Shown one piece after another: positions 53,801 through 61,047 of a stretch of DNA of 64,000 nt. Every line of letters starts with the position of its first letter. The first letter of the stretch is position 1. The DNA is from Rathayibacter sp. VKM Ac-2857 (GTDB taxonomy: Bacteria; Actinomycetota; Actinomycetes; Actinomycetales; Microbacteriaceae). The notes below the pieces were generated by a model. The model made no database searches and had not been told where the DNA came from. It saw only the letters and a list, made by a program, of their open reading frames with translations. The stretch spans positions 1,345,125-1,409,124 of the forward strand of contig NZ_JABMLE010000002.1 of NCBI RefSeq assembly GCF_013205025.1. Reading direction: 5' to 3'. The position numbers and the translations under genes were made by a program.

Positions 53801-54221
53801 CCCGATCACGAGCTGCCACGTCGGGTCCGATCTCGTCGAGGGGGTCGAGACCGCCGTGGAGGCGACGGACCCGCGGCTCACCAGCTTCCTGACCTCCAAC
53901 GCCTCCGTCGCCGTGCCCCTCTCCGTGGAGTACAAGGCCACGCGAGCGGCGGGACGCGCCACCGAGCTCCCGGCGGACGTCCCGCCGCCGAAGCCCGGAG
54001 CGGTGGAGATGTGGGAGCTGGGTCCGCCTCCGGCCGCCGCCGCGCACTCCGCCGAGCAGGTCTCCTCCCTGAGGACGAAGGCGAGCACTGCACTGAAGAA
54101 GATGAAGTCGGTGTCCTTCACCGGCCTGGCCGTCTTCCGCCCCCGCATCAGCTGGACCCTCGCGACGCGCTCGCTGCACCTCGGCACCCACTCGCTCCCC
54201 ACCGCCAACCTCATCGAGTAG
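50883..54221 (+). CDS. Large secreted protein with E-E-L-G-H metallopeptidase-like motif, function unknown
   Basis: A 1112-residue exported protein from ATG 50883; the signal peptide (LTRPTAVLTALLLLGTAVPA, cleaved near AEAS) fixes the start. Residues ~220-395 are charged and coiled-coil-like with one hydrophobic patch (LWLVLSLGITSAF). At 668-672 EELGH, followed by SLNWW and then PGDAGARF about 20 residues on, resembles the LEE-x-GH...GDEG pattern of a putative zinc-peptidase class, with Glu replacing the first His of HExxH. Residues ~700-1000 look like beta-rich binding domains; there are few cysteines and no wall anchor. No relatives recognised. Flanked by family-2 repeats on both sides, suggesting an acquired unit. 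Confidence 0.75.
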   Translation: MSRRLTRPTAVLTALLLLGTAVPAEASTTGPSPLSDPLAGVAMEALRVLPADPQASRPAAVYTIVDDRDIAFPVAATPSPGTEGSAYDLRTAAPLAAVADVVRGRTGLVRCSQVDAAPDSIPAAFAPLCRAASAAETTWKDGRSLGVPIWYARDLDGELVCISGTGAECLTSEPGIDPAAGADRWRVSSARCSSAPAESPLMQACNRLRAALVDSGHRTAQRAHERQYARMDRLFSLGLNDARLGAEAALNGRIAALESRIRGAIVEQRSVCNPLWLVLSLGITSAFCTTVGHDVKTLEAERDAVKKEHDARVGEAQAALRARMAEDWHELHRTWAGEDPTGFAALLRVESKELSELKATEEEYRRAADSDEQEFRALQQQWLHERSVVGEAEKIPLIGPMIRHIEDYEENPSSTNLRRIFLGALGPVGETIEGGVELTAETSLKSGEQRFLSDALHEIGGKDDFGTTLESLAADFSKDLGDEAVEGVRESGLWSEAPGSDAPPESQYQDFGQLLARSSRMTPDATSKWLLASGPLSDKLGIDGTKRFPVLSGTSADLRLAAGQVAFERGVEEVFTHAFGTDYEQVARKNSAWMNAEARLITAEMLKVVTDSAYLEQISPTWVASDTLGDRPAAFVYDDDQSAILLNKDRMSFTDGAANPEFAKFYLEELGHSLNWWRCQIFDVEVKYCEVPGDAGARFRDAVMLSTPATDPEFAAAVADLPAHDQESTAMVRFSGGSTAHLEGWNSYSSLNSHISGKGRFSFLLRAGIELSSEYPGVSDEFDLEMSVGAPSMTRSGNPWVTSPNGTCEVRQLAAKEDCNVPTMSIAFSFRDSINYSLLGAPRVRDSRLASAGVNLSPAIVRKHGVRLYFQPKPGEPDAWRFLPGHSIYFKEFSLAADGKIDGTKMLDTFAGKRMPAPHRLDVAGKATVEGSYIVEIATREKSALDRWLALDVSSALLGCAGGVVFAVVAEQDPITSCHVGSDLVEGVETAVEATDPRLTSFLTSNASVAVPLSVEYKATRAAGRATELPADVPPPKPGAVEMWELGPPPAAAAHSAEQVSSLRTKASTALKKMKSVSFTGLAVFRPRISWTLATRSLHLGTHSLPTANLIE

Positions 54222-54237
54222 CGCCCGTCTCTCCCCT

Positions 54238-54300
54238 CCGCGAGATGCCACTTGTGCACGCGACACGCCGTGTAAAGCGTGCACAAGTGGCATCTCGCGG
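54238..54300 (+). repeat. Family-2 palindromic element, copy E
   Basis: Arms CCGCGAGATGCCACTTGTG and CACAAGTGGCATCTCGCGG with core GCGACACGCCG on the plus strand, between the convergent secreted-protein and 2OG-oxygenase genes. With copy D it brackets the 1112-residue gene. Confidence 0.88.
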
Positions 54301-54323
54301 AGGGGGTCAGCCCGTGGGACGGG

Positions 54324-55331
54324 TCAGCTCGTCGGGGTCAGGAGGTCGGCGTGGTGCACGGCCGCGACGTTGGGGTGCGCGCGCAGGCGGTAGCGCAGCG
54401 CGTTCTCGCCGTAGGTCTCGAGGATCGGGCTGTTGGTCGGGTCGACCGAGAGGCCGGACTTGAGCTCCTCCGGCAGCGGCAGCGACGGCATGGTCGAGTC
54501 GAGCGAGGGGTTGAAGAAGAACGGGATCGAGATGCGGTCGGTGCCGATCAGCGGCGAGATCACGCGGTGCAGCGTCGCCTTGAGGTAGCCGCCGGTCGCC
54601 AGCTCGAGCATCTCGCCGATGTTGACGACGAACGCCCCGGGCAGCGCCGGCGCCTCGATCCACGAGCCGTCGTGCTCGACCTGGAGGCCGCCCTTGCCGG
54701 GCTCGACCAGCAGCAGGGTCAGCACGCCGCCGTCGCGGTGCGCGCCGACGCCCTGCTTGGGCTCGGGGTCGGAGGTGCCGGGGTAGCGGACGACCTTGAC
54801 CAGCGAGAACGGCTTCTCGGCGAACGCCTCATCGAAGACGTCGGCCGGAGCGTCGAGCGCCACGGCCCAGGTGCGCAGCAGGCGGATGGCCACCGCGGCG
54901 AGCTCCTCGTGCCAGCGCTCGAAGACGGTGCGGAACTCCGGCAGCGACTCCGGCCAGAGGTTCGGCCCCTCGAGGCGCTGGTAGTCCGGCACGTCGGCGC
55001 CGGCCGGCACGGTCTCGCGGTCGATGCTGATGTCGACCTGCTCGCGGTAGTCGACGTCGCCGTTGGTGAGCTCGGCGCCGAAGCGGGTGTAGCCGCGGAA
55101 CTGCGGGCTGGCCGTGTTCTCGATCGCGAGCTTCTCCTCCTCGGAGAGCTCGAAGAAGCGGCGGGAGACGGCGACCACGTCGTCGAGGAGGTCCTGCGGC
55201 ACACCGTGGCCGACGAGGTAGAAGAAGCCCACGTCGTGCGTGGTCTCGCGGAGATCGCGGCGGAACGCGGCGGCTTCCTCCTCTCCCTGGTCGAGGCGGG
55301 AGAGGTCGAGGATCGGCAGGGAATCGGTCAT
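54324..55331 (-). CDS. 2-oxoglutarate Fe(II) oxygenase, isopenicillin-N-synthase-like
   Basis: A 335-residue cytoplasmic oxygenase with the DIOX_N and 2OG-FeII_Oxy domains. The iron triad is His198-x-Asp200 (GAHRDGG) and His255 (LHRVI); the 2-oxoglutarate-binding Arg266-x-Ser268 (RIS) is present. Length and motifs fit the plant-like/isopenicillin N synthase family that hydroxylates or desaturates small molecules. ATG at 55331 stands alone: the neighbour upstream is separated by a strong terminator, so it is monocistronic. Substrate unknown. Confidence 0.92.
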   Translation of the reverse strand: MTDSLPILDLSRLDQGEEEAAAFRRDLRETTHDVGFFYLVGHGVPQDLLDDVVAVSRRFFELSEEEKLAIENTASPQFRGYTRFGAELTNGDVDYREQVDISIDRETVPAGADVPDYQRLEGPNLWPESLPEFRTVFERWHEELAAVAIRLLRTWAVALDAPADVFDEAFAEKPFSLVKVVRYPGTSDPEPKQGVGAHRDGGVLTLLLVEPGKGGLQVEHDGSWIEAPALPGAFVVNIGEMLELATGGYLKATLHRVISPLIGTDRISIPFFFNPSLDSTMPSLPLPEELKSGLSVDPTNSPILETYGENALRYRLRAHPNVAAVHHADLLTPTS

Positions 55332-55393
55332 GGGGAAAGCCTTGCGCAGTTCGCCTTCTCCGGAGCCATTGTTACGACAACTAAATGCGAAGA

Positions 55394-55436
55394 CCCAGCC
55401 TGCGCCCGGGACCGAGGTCTCCGGGCGCAGGCTGGG
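55394..55436 (-). terminator. Terminator of the SDR gene
   Basis: A perfect 16-bp stem CCCAGCCTGCGCCCGG (55394-55409) with CCGGGCGCAGGCTGGG (55421-55436), 11-base loop, followed on the minus strand by TCTTCGCATTT. It lies 20 bp after the SDR stop. Confidence 0.8.
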
Positions 55437-55456
55437 CCCACGGACGCCGCCGAGTG

Positions 55457-56365
55457 TTACGGCGTCGGCATGCCGCCGTTCACGTGCAGCGTCTCGCCGA
55501 CGACGTAGCTCGACTCGGGCGAGGCGAGGAACACGTAGGCCGGAGCGAGCTCCGCGGGCTGGCCCCAGCGGCCGAGCGGCGTCTGCTTGCCGACCTCGGG
55601 CAGTTTCTCCGGCGGCTGGCCGCCGGCGGTCTGCAGCGGGGTCCAGATCGGACCGGGTGCGACGACGTTCACGCGGATGCCCTTGGGCGCGAGCTGCTGC
55701 GAGAGCGCCTTCGAGAACGTGTTGATCGTGGCCTTGGTGGAGGCGTAGTCGACCAGCGTCGGCGACGGCTGGTAGGCCTGGATCGACGAGGTGCTGATGA
55801 TCGCGGAACCCGGGGCGAGGTGCGGCACGGCCGCCTTCGTCATCCAGAACATCGCGTAGACGTTGGTCTTGAAGGTCTCGTCGAACTGCTCGTCGGAGAG
55901 CTCGAGGAAGTCCTCGACCGACTGCTGCTTGCCCGCGTTGTTGACGAGGATGTCGAGCCCGCCGAGGCCCTCGACGGCCTTCGCGACGGCGCCGACCGCG
56001 AAGTCGTGGTCGGTGATGTCGCCGGGGATGGCGACGGCGGTGCGGCCGGCCTCCTCGATGAGGGCGACGACCTTCTTCGCGTCGGACTCCTCCTCGGGCA
56101 GGTAGACGATCGCGACGTCGGCGCCCTCGCGGGCGTAGGCGATGGCGACGGCCGCGCCGATGCCGGAGTCGCCTCCGGTGATGAGCGCCTTGCGGCCCTC
56201 GAGGCGGCCGGAGCCGCGGTAGGTCGACTCGCCGCGGTCGGCGAGGTCGTCCATCTTCGAGTCCAGGCCGGAGCCCTCCTGGTACTGCTCCTCGGTGTCG
56301 ATGTCGGCGAACATCTTCGAGGGGTCCTGGAACGTGTACTGGTCAGTCGTGTTCTCGGAAGTCAT
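55457..56365 (-). CDS. Short-chain dehydrogenase/reductase, stress-type
   Basis: A 302-residue NAD(P)-dependent oxidoreductase. A ~50-residue N-terminal extension (DSKMDDLADRGESTYRGSGR) precedes the Rossmann motif GGDSGIG (64-70); NNAG (142-145), Ser193/194 and the catalytic Tyr207-x3-Lys211 follow. The extension and YLPEEESDAKKV segment match the YdaD/YhxC-type general-stress SDRs. ATG at 56365 is preferred to an upstream start because the family N-terminus begins there. Divergent from purC; followed by its own terminator. Confidence 0.92.
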   Translation of the reverse strand: MTSENTTDQYTFQDPSKMFADIDTEEQYQEGSGLDSKMDDLADRGESTYRGSGRLEGRKALITGGDSGIGAAVAIAYAREGADVAIVYLPEEESDAKKVVALIEEAGRTAVAIPGDITDHDFAVGAVAKAVEGLGGLDILVNNAGKQQSVEDFLELSDEQFDETFKTNVYAMFWMTKAAVPHLAPGSAIISTSSIQAYQPSPTLVDYASTKATINTFSKALSQQLAPKGIRVNVVAPGPIWTPLQTAGGQPPEKLPEVGKQTPLGRWGQPAELAPAYVFLASPESSYVVGETLHVNGGMPTP

Positions 56366-56519
56366 GACTCCGACGCTAGGCGCGGGCACGACGGCAGCGC
56401 GCGTGGTTGACAGCTCAGGATCGGCGCGGCAGAGATGATGCCCAGCCCGCACTCAGGTCCGGCACTGCACTCGTGACCGGAGGGATGCCCGCCGCGCCGC
56501 GTTCCGGGAGAATGGCCGG

Positions 56520-57410
56520 GTGACCCGCGACGACGCCCCGGCCTTCGACCCCACCGCACCGCTGCCCGGCTGGCAGCACGCCTACTCCGGCAAGGTGCGC
56601 GACCTCTACACCCCCGACGACGCGGACCCGGTGCTCGGCGCCGACCGGATGCTCGTGGTCGCCAGCGACCGGGTCAGCGCCTTCGACACGATCCTCGAGC
56701 CCGGCATCCCCGGCAAGGGCGAGCTGCTGACCGAGCTGTCGCTGTGGTGGTTCGGCCAGCTGGCCGACGTGCCCAACCACCTCCTCGCCGGCGAGATCCC
56801 CGAGCCCGTCCGCGGCCGCGCGATGCTCGTGACGTCGCTCGACATGTTCCCGATCGAGTGCGTCGTGCGCGGCTACCTCTCCGGCAGCGGCCTCAAGGAG
56901 TACCGGGCGACCGGCGCCGTCTGCGGCGTGGCCCTCCCCGAGGGCCTGGAGGACGGTGACGTCCTGCCCGAGCCGATCTACACCCCCGCCTGGAAGGCGC
57001 CGCAGGGCGAGCACGACGAGAACATCTCGTTCGAGCGCACCGTCGAGATCGTCGGCGAGGAGGCGGCGGAAGCCCTGCGCACCCTCTCGCTGCACGTCTA
57101 CCGGGAGGCGGCCGCGATCGCGCTGCGCAGCGGCGTCATCCTCGCGGACACCAAGTTCGAGTTCGGCGTCGACCGCGCGACCGGTGTCGTCACCCTCGGC
57201 GACGAGGTGCTGACGAGCGACTCCTCGCGCTACTGGGACGCGGTCGAGTACGACGCGGGCGTGCGCGGGCAGTCCTTCGACAAGCAGATCGTCCGCGACT
57301 GGCTCGCCGACAACTGGGACGGTCAGGGCGAGCCGCCGCGGCTGCCGCACGAGATCGTCGTCCGCACCGCAGGCCGCTACCGCGAGCTGATCGAGCGCCT
57401 CACGCGCTGA
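56520..57410 (+). CDS. purC: Phosphoribosylaminoimidazole-succinocarboxamide synthase (SAICAR synthetase)
   Basis: Purine biosynthesis enzyme joining CAIR and aspartate with ATP, 296 residues, cytoplasmic. It belongs to the eukaryote/yeast-like length class. Diagnostic segments are YSGKVRDLY near residue 21, LVVASDRVSAFDTILEPGIPGKG, FPIECVVRGYLSGSGLKEY and ILADTKFEFGVD, all in order. The start is GTG at 56520. Stands alone among accessory genes and is one of the few housekeeping genes in the window; its 3' end abuts the convergent MarR gene. Confidence 0.96.
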   Translation: MTRDDAPAFDPTAPLPGWQHAYSGKVRDLYTPDDADPVLGADRMLVVASDRVSAFDTILEPGIPGKGELLTELSLWWFGQLADVPNHLLAGEIPEPVRGRAMLVTSLDMFPIECVVRGYLSGSGLKEYRATGAVCGVALPEGLEDGDVLPEPIYTPAWKAPQGEHDENISFERTVEIVGEEAAEALRTLSLHVYREAAAIALRSGVILADTKFEFGVDRATGVVTLGDEVLTSDSSRYWDAVEYDAGVRGQSFDKQIVRDWLADNWDGQGEPPRLPHEIVVRTAGRYRELIERLTR

Positions 57411-57428
57411 GCACGCGGCCCCGAGGGC

Positions 57429-57890
57429 TCAGGCCGTGCGCTCGCGCGACGACGGCCCGCCCTCGAAGATCCGGGAGAGCCCCTCGAGCACCTCGGCGAA
57501 GCGCACCGACTCGGCGTCCGAGACGCCGTCGGTGAGCGTGCGGACCTCGCCGTAGACCTGCTCATCGGTCTCGCCGAGCGCCGTCTCCGCCCGAGTGGTC
57601 AGGCAGAGGATCCGGCCGCGGCCGTCGGAGGGGTCGAGCACGCGGTCCACGTAGCCGGCCCGGGAGAGCCGGTCCACGAGGATCGAGACGGCGGCCGTCG
57701 TCAGCCCGATCGCGCCGGCCAGATCGACGGCGCGCACGATCTCGCTGCGGAGCGCGCCCGTCCCGATCAGCCGGAGGGCGGCCAGGTCGGTCGCGCCGAT
57801 GCCGAGGCGGCGCTCGACGCGCGCGTCGTAGCTGCGCTCCTCGGTCCGCAGTCGCGCCAGCAGAGCGAACAGATCGGGTCGAGAGGTCAT
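57429..57890 (-). CDS. MarR-family transcriptional regulator
   Basis: A 153-residue winged-helix regulator. LAGAIGLTTAAVSILVDRLS is the recognition helix region and GYVDRVLDPSDGRGRILCLT the beta wing. ATG at 57890 is chosen; an upstream GTG would add 38 unlikely residues. It is divergent from the small DUF7882-like gene, and the region between contains an imperfect inverted repeat that could be its operator. The divergent small genes and MFS exporter downstream are possible targets. Confidence 0.88.
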   Translation of the reverse strand: MTSRPDLFALLARLRTEERSYDARVERRLGIGATDLAALRLIGTGALRSEIVRAVDLAGAIGLTTAAVSILVDRLSRAGYVDRVLDPSDGRGRILCLTTRAETALGETDEQVYGEVRTLTDGVSDAESVRFAEVLEGLSRIFEGGPSSRERTA

Positions 57891-58003
57891 GGGGTCGCGC
57901 CTTCCAGAACGGCAGGCGCCCCGGCCGGGAACTCGCTGCATCCATGGAATCACGTCTCCGCGCCCCGCGGGCGCTATCCCCGAAACGCACCCGTCGACGG
58001 CCA

Positions 58004-58026
58004 ATTAGCTAACCGATTTAGTCAAT
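58004..58026. promoter_or_regulatory. Candidate MarR operator in divergent region
   Basis: ATTAGCTAA then five bases then TTAGTCAAT is an imperfect inverted repeat (7 of 9 positions). It sits in an AT-rich island of an otherwise GC-rich region, 110 bp before the MarR gene and 65 bp before the DUF7882-like gene. MarR proteins commonly bind such sites in their own promoters. Confidence 0.4.
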
Positions 58027-58090
58027 AAAGTAGGCTGTTCTCCGGCGTGACCCCTTCCGGCGCGCCTGCAACGGCGGAGGAGAATCGACG

Positions 58091-58417
58091 ATGGGACGCC
58101 TGCTGTACGGGGCACCGGCGAGCGCGCACCGGTTCGAGGACCGCACCCTCGCGCACCTGCAGAGCGTGATCACCGCCCGGTTCCGCCGCGGCGAGGGCTT
58201 CCTGCTCACCACCACCGACGAGGACGGCCGCCCGGCCGAGCTCTGGCTGCACCCCGCCATCGCCACGCGCTACGAGTACGACGGGGCGGAACGGCACGAC
58301 CTCAATCCGCACTGGCTGCGCGCGCTGACCGCGGCCTCGCACGGCCGGTTCGGGCTGCACGCCCTCCCCGAGGTCGAGAACGCCCCCGACCCCCGCGCGC
58401 GGAGGACCACCGCGTGA
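58091..58417 (+). CDS. Small protein of the DUF7882-like family
   Basis: A 108-residue paralogue of the 42858-43190 product, sharing MG-R/K-L-x-Y/F, FEDRTLAHLQSVITARFRRG, FLLTTTDEDG, LWLHPAIATRYEYDG and a LNPHWLRALT helix; the tail is divergent. GGAGGAGAA precedes the ATG. The following small gene overlaps by four bases (GTGA). No DNA-ligase active-site motif is visible. Unknown function; the family pattern is a small adaptor-like domain. Confidence 0.8.
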   Translation: MGRLLYGAPASAHRFEDRTLAHLQSVITARFRRGEGFLLTTTDEDGRPAELWLHPAIATRYEYDGAERHDLNPHWLRALTAASHGRFGLHALPEVENAPDPRARRTTA

Positions 58418-58611
58418 GCGACCACAACGGCACCCTCTTCCGCCGCGGCGGCACGGTCCGCTTCGTCCGCTGGGTGTCCGCCCGCGACGGCGGCTGGGCT
58501 CCCGAGATCGTGCAGGGTCGCTACCTCGAGCGCGACGACGCCGGCTGGCTCGTCGAGATCGAGGGCACGCCCACCCTGCTGACCAAGGACGACTGGGCCG
58601 TCTACCGCTGA
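58414..58611 (+). CDS. Hypothetical 65-residue protein
   Basis: GTG at 58414 overlaps the preceding stop. Sequence FRRGGTVRFVRWVSARDGGW, then GRYLERDDAGWLVEIEGTPT, looks like a small beta-barrel (SH3-like) fold rich in Trp and Arg. Not recognised. Coupled translation with the DUF7882-like protein suggests they work together. Confidence 0.65.
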   Translation: MSDHNGTLFRRGGTVRFVRWVSARDGGWAPEIVQGRYLERDDAGWLVEIEGTPTLLTKDDWAVYR

Positions 58612-58642
58612 TCCGAGGGCATCGGACCCGGCGCCGCGTAGT

Positions 58643-60055
58643 GTGGCGAGAGTGCCTTCCGTCGACCGCCGCGGCATCACCTCGGCTCCGTTCCTCCTGA
58701 CCACCGTCGGCACGACCGCGCTCGTGTTCCTCGCCGCGTTCGAGTCGCTCGCGGTCACGACGATCATGCCGATCATCAGCGCCGACCTCGACGGCCGCGC
58801 GCTCTACCCGCTCGCCTTCGCGGCCACCCTCGCGGCGGCGGTCGTCGGCATGGTGGCCGCGGGATCCTCGGCCGATCGCCGCGGGCCGACTCCGGCGCTG
58901 ATCGCGGCGATCCTGCTCTTCACGCTCGGCCTGATCGCGGCCGGAACGGCGACGTCGATGGAGGTCTTCGTCGGCGCGCGGCTGCTGCAGGGGCTCGGCA
59001 GCGGAGGGATCACCGTCACGCTCTACGTGCTGGTCGCGCGGGTCTTCCCCGCCGAGCTGCACCCGCGGATCTTCGGCGCCTTCGCCGCGGCCTGGGTGGT
59101 GCCCTCGCTGGTCGGGCCGCTCGCGGCCGGCCTCGTCGCCGAGCTGACCAGCTGGCACTGGGTGTTCCTGGGCGTCGTGGCGCTGGTGGCCGTGGCGAGC
59201 GCGGTCATCGCGCCGACCCTGCGCGCGCTCGAGCCGCAGGAGCTGCGGCCCTTCGACCGGAGCGCGATCGGCCGCGTCGTCCGCGCCGTCGTGGTGGCCG
59301 CCGCCGTCGTCGTGCTGAGCACGAGCGCCGAGATCGCTCCGGACGCGGCGGGCGTGGTCGCCGCAGGCGCGATCACCGTGGTGATCCTCGCGGTCCGGGC
59401 CCTGCTGCCGGTCGGCACGCTTCGGGCGCGCGGCGTCCTGCCGTCGACGATGCTCCTGCGGGCCCTGGTCGCGGCCGCCTTCTTCGGCACCGAGGTCTAC
59501 CTGCCGCTGCTGCTCAGCGAGCAGTACGGACTCCCGCCGTGGCTGTCCGGCGTCGCGCTCACCGCCGGCGCCGTCTCCTGGGCGCTGGGGTCGCAGCTGC
59601 AGGGCCGCCCGGGCACCCGACTCTCGCACGGCGGCGCGATGCGGCTCGGCACGGGTCTGCTGCTGGCCGGCATCCTGGTCGTGCTGCTGACGGTCGTGCT
59701 CGCGCTGTCGCCGATCGTCGCCGGAGCCGGCTGGTTCCTCGCGGGTGGCGGGATGGGCGCGATGTTCCCGAGGATGGGAACGCTGACGCTCGGCCTCTCG
59801 GCGCCGGGGCGCGAGGGCTTCAACAGCTCGGCGCTGCAGATCGCCGACTCGACGGGAGGCTCGGTCTCGCTCGCGCTGACCGGGCTGCTGGCCGCCGCCG
59901 TCACCGGACTGATCGGGAGTGGCGTTGCCGTCTTCACGGCCACCTTCGTCTACGGCGCCCTGATCGCCGTCGCGGCGGTGGCGCTGGCGATCCGGCTCAG
60001 CGGGCTCCTCCGGCTCGAGGGCCGGGAGGAGCCCGCCGCGCAGGCTCAGCTGTAG
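58643..60055 (+). CDS. MFS transporter, drug-efflux type
   Basis: A 470-residue major facilitator with about 14 membrane segments, the DHA2 layout. AAFESLAVTTIMPIISADLDG, the first-helix drug-antiporter motif, and GSSADRRGPTPALIAA (motif A) are present, followed by GLGSGGITVTLYVLVARVF (antiporter-like motif C region). GTG at 58643 or, three codons later, GTG 58652. Likely exports a toxic compound or metabolite. Its stop overlaps the convergent HAD gene by ten bases, so the two 3' ends are shared. Confidence 0.88.
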   Translation: MARVPSVDRRGITSAPFLLTTVGTTALVFLAAFESLAVTTIMPIISADLDGRALYPLAFAATLAAAVVGMVAAGSSADRRGPTPALIAAILLFTLGLIAAGTATSMEVFVGARLLQGLGSGGITVTLYVLVARVFPAELHPRIFGAFAAAWVVPSLVGPLAAGLVAELTSWHWVFLGVVALVAVASAVIAPTLRALEPQELRPFDRSAIGRVVRAVVVAAAVVVLSTSAEIAPDAAGVVAAGAITVVILAVRALLPVGTLRARGVLPSTMLLRALVAAAFFGTEVYLPLLLSEQYGLPPWLSGVALTAGAVSWALGSQLQGRPGTRLSHGGAMRLGTGLLLAGILVVLLTVVLALSPIVAGAGWFLAGGGMGAMFPRMGTLTLGLSAPGREGFNSSALQIADSTGGSVSLALTGLLAAAVTGLIGSGVAVFTATFVYGALIAVAAVALAIRLSGLLRLEGREEPAAQAQL

Positions 60056-61047
60056 AGCGACTCCGGCACGTCGAGCCCGTAGATCGCGCGGCCCGAGCTC
60101 CAGATCACCGAGCAGGCGGCGCGCAGCAGATCGGTCTCGTCGGAGCCGGCGTCGACGATCACGACGGAGTCGCCGTCGAGCCGCACCTTCGCCGAGCGCA
60201 CCGAGTGCGTGCCGTTCCGGGCGACGACCGTCGCCGGGTACGGCGCGTCCAGCTCGCGCAGGTCCGCGAGGATGTAGGTCGGCCGCAGCTTCGGCTCGGC
60301 CGCGAGCAGCTGCTTCGCCCGGTCGATGCCGGTCAGCACGAGCACGCTCTCCATGCCGGAGGTGTTCGCTCCCGCGATGTCGGTGTCGAGCCGGTCGCCG
60401 ATGAACAGCGGATTCGTCGAGCCGAACCGCGCGGTCGCCGCGTCGAAGATCGCGCGCTCCGGCTTGCCGGCGACGACGGGCAGGCGCCCGACCGCGGTGT
60501 GCACGGCGGAGACCAGCGTGCCGTTGCCCGGAGCGATGCCGCGGGCCACCGGGATCGTCCAGTCGGTGTTGGTCGCGACCCACGGGATGCCGGTGTGCAG
60601 CGCGAACGACGCCTCGGCCAGCTCGGTCCAGCCGACGGACTGCGCGAAGCCCTGGATGACGGCGGCCGGCGAGTCCTCCGCGCTGCGGGTGACGGTGAAG
60701 CCGGCCCGCTCGACCTCGGTGGTGAGGCCCTCCCCGCCGACGACCAGCACGGTCGAGCCGGCCGGGATCAGATCGACGAGCAGCACGACGGCGGCCTGCG
60801 GCGAGGTGACGACGTCCTCCGGGCGCACGGCGAGGCCGAGGTCCGACAAGTGGCCGGCCACGGAGACGTCGGTGCGCGAGGCGTTGTTGGTGATGTAGCC
60901 GACGCGGACGGTCTCGGCCGCGCGGTTCAGGCTCTCGACGGCGTGCGGGATCGCATCGGCGCCCTTGTAGACGACCCCGTCGAGATCGGCGAGGACGCAG
61001 TCGCGCCCGTCGAGAGGGCTGGGCTCAGGCTTCGGGCTTCGGAACAT
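60046..61047 (-). CDS. HAD-superfamily IIA phosphatase
   Basis: A 333-residue cytoplasmic phosphatase of the NagD/PGP type. Motif 1 is DLDGVVYKG (Asp21, Asp23), motif 2 ITNNASR, and motif 4 GDRLDTDIAG, with the class IIA cap between. ATG at 61047 is preferred since upstream sequence lies within the preceding acidic-tail gene; the 23-base overlap with that gene indicates one transcript. Substrates in this family are small phosphates such as phosphoglycolate or nucleotides. Confidence 0.9.
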   Translation of the reverse strand: MFRSPKPEPSPLDGRDCVLADLDGVVYKGADAIPHAVESLNRAAETVRVGYITNNASRTDVSVAGHLSDLGLAVRPEDVVTSPQAAVVLLVDLIPAGSTVLVVGGEGLTTEVERAGFTVTRSAEDSPAAVIQGFAQSVGWTELAEASFALHTGIPWVATNTDWTIPVARGIAPGNGTLVSAVHTAVGRLPVVAGKPERAIFDAATARFGSTNPLFIGDRLDTDIAGANTSGMESVLVLTGIDRAKQLLAAEPKLRPTYILADLRELDAPYPATVVARNGTHSVRSAKVRLDGDSVVIVDAGSDETDLLRAACSVIWSSGRAIYGLDVPESLYS

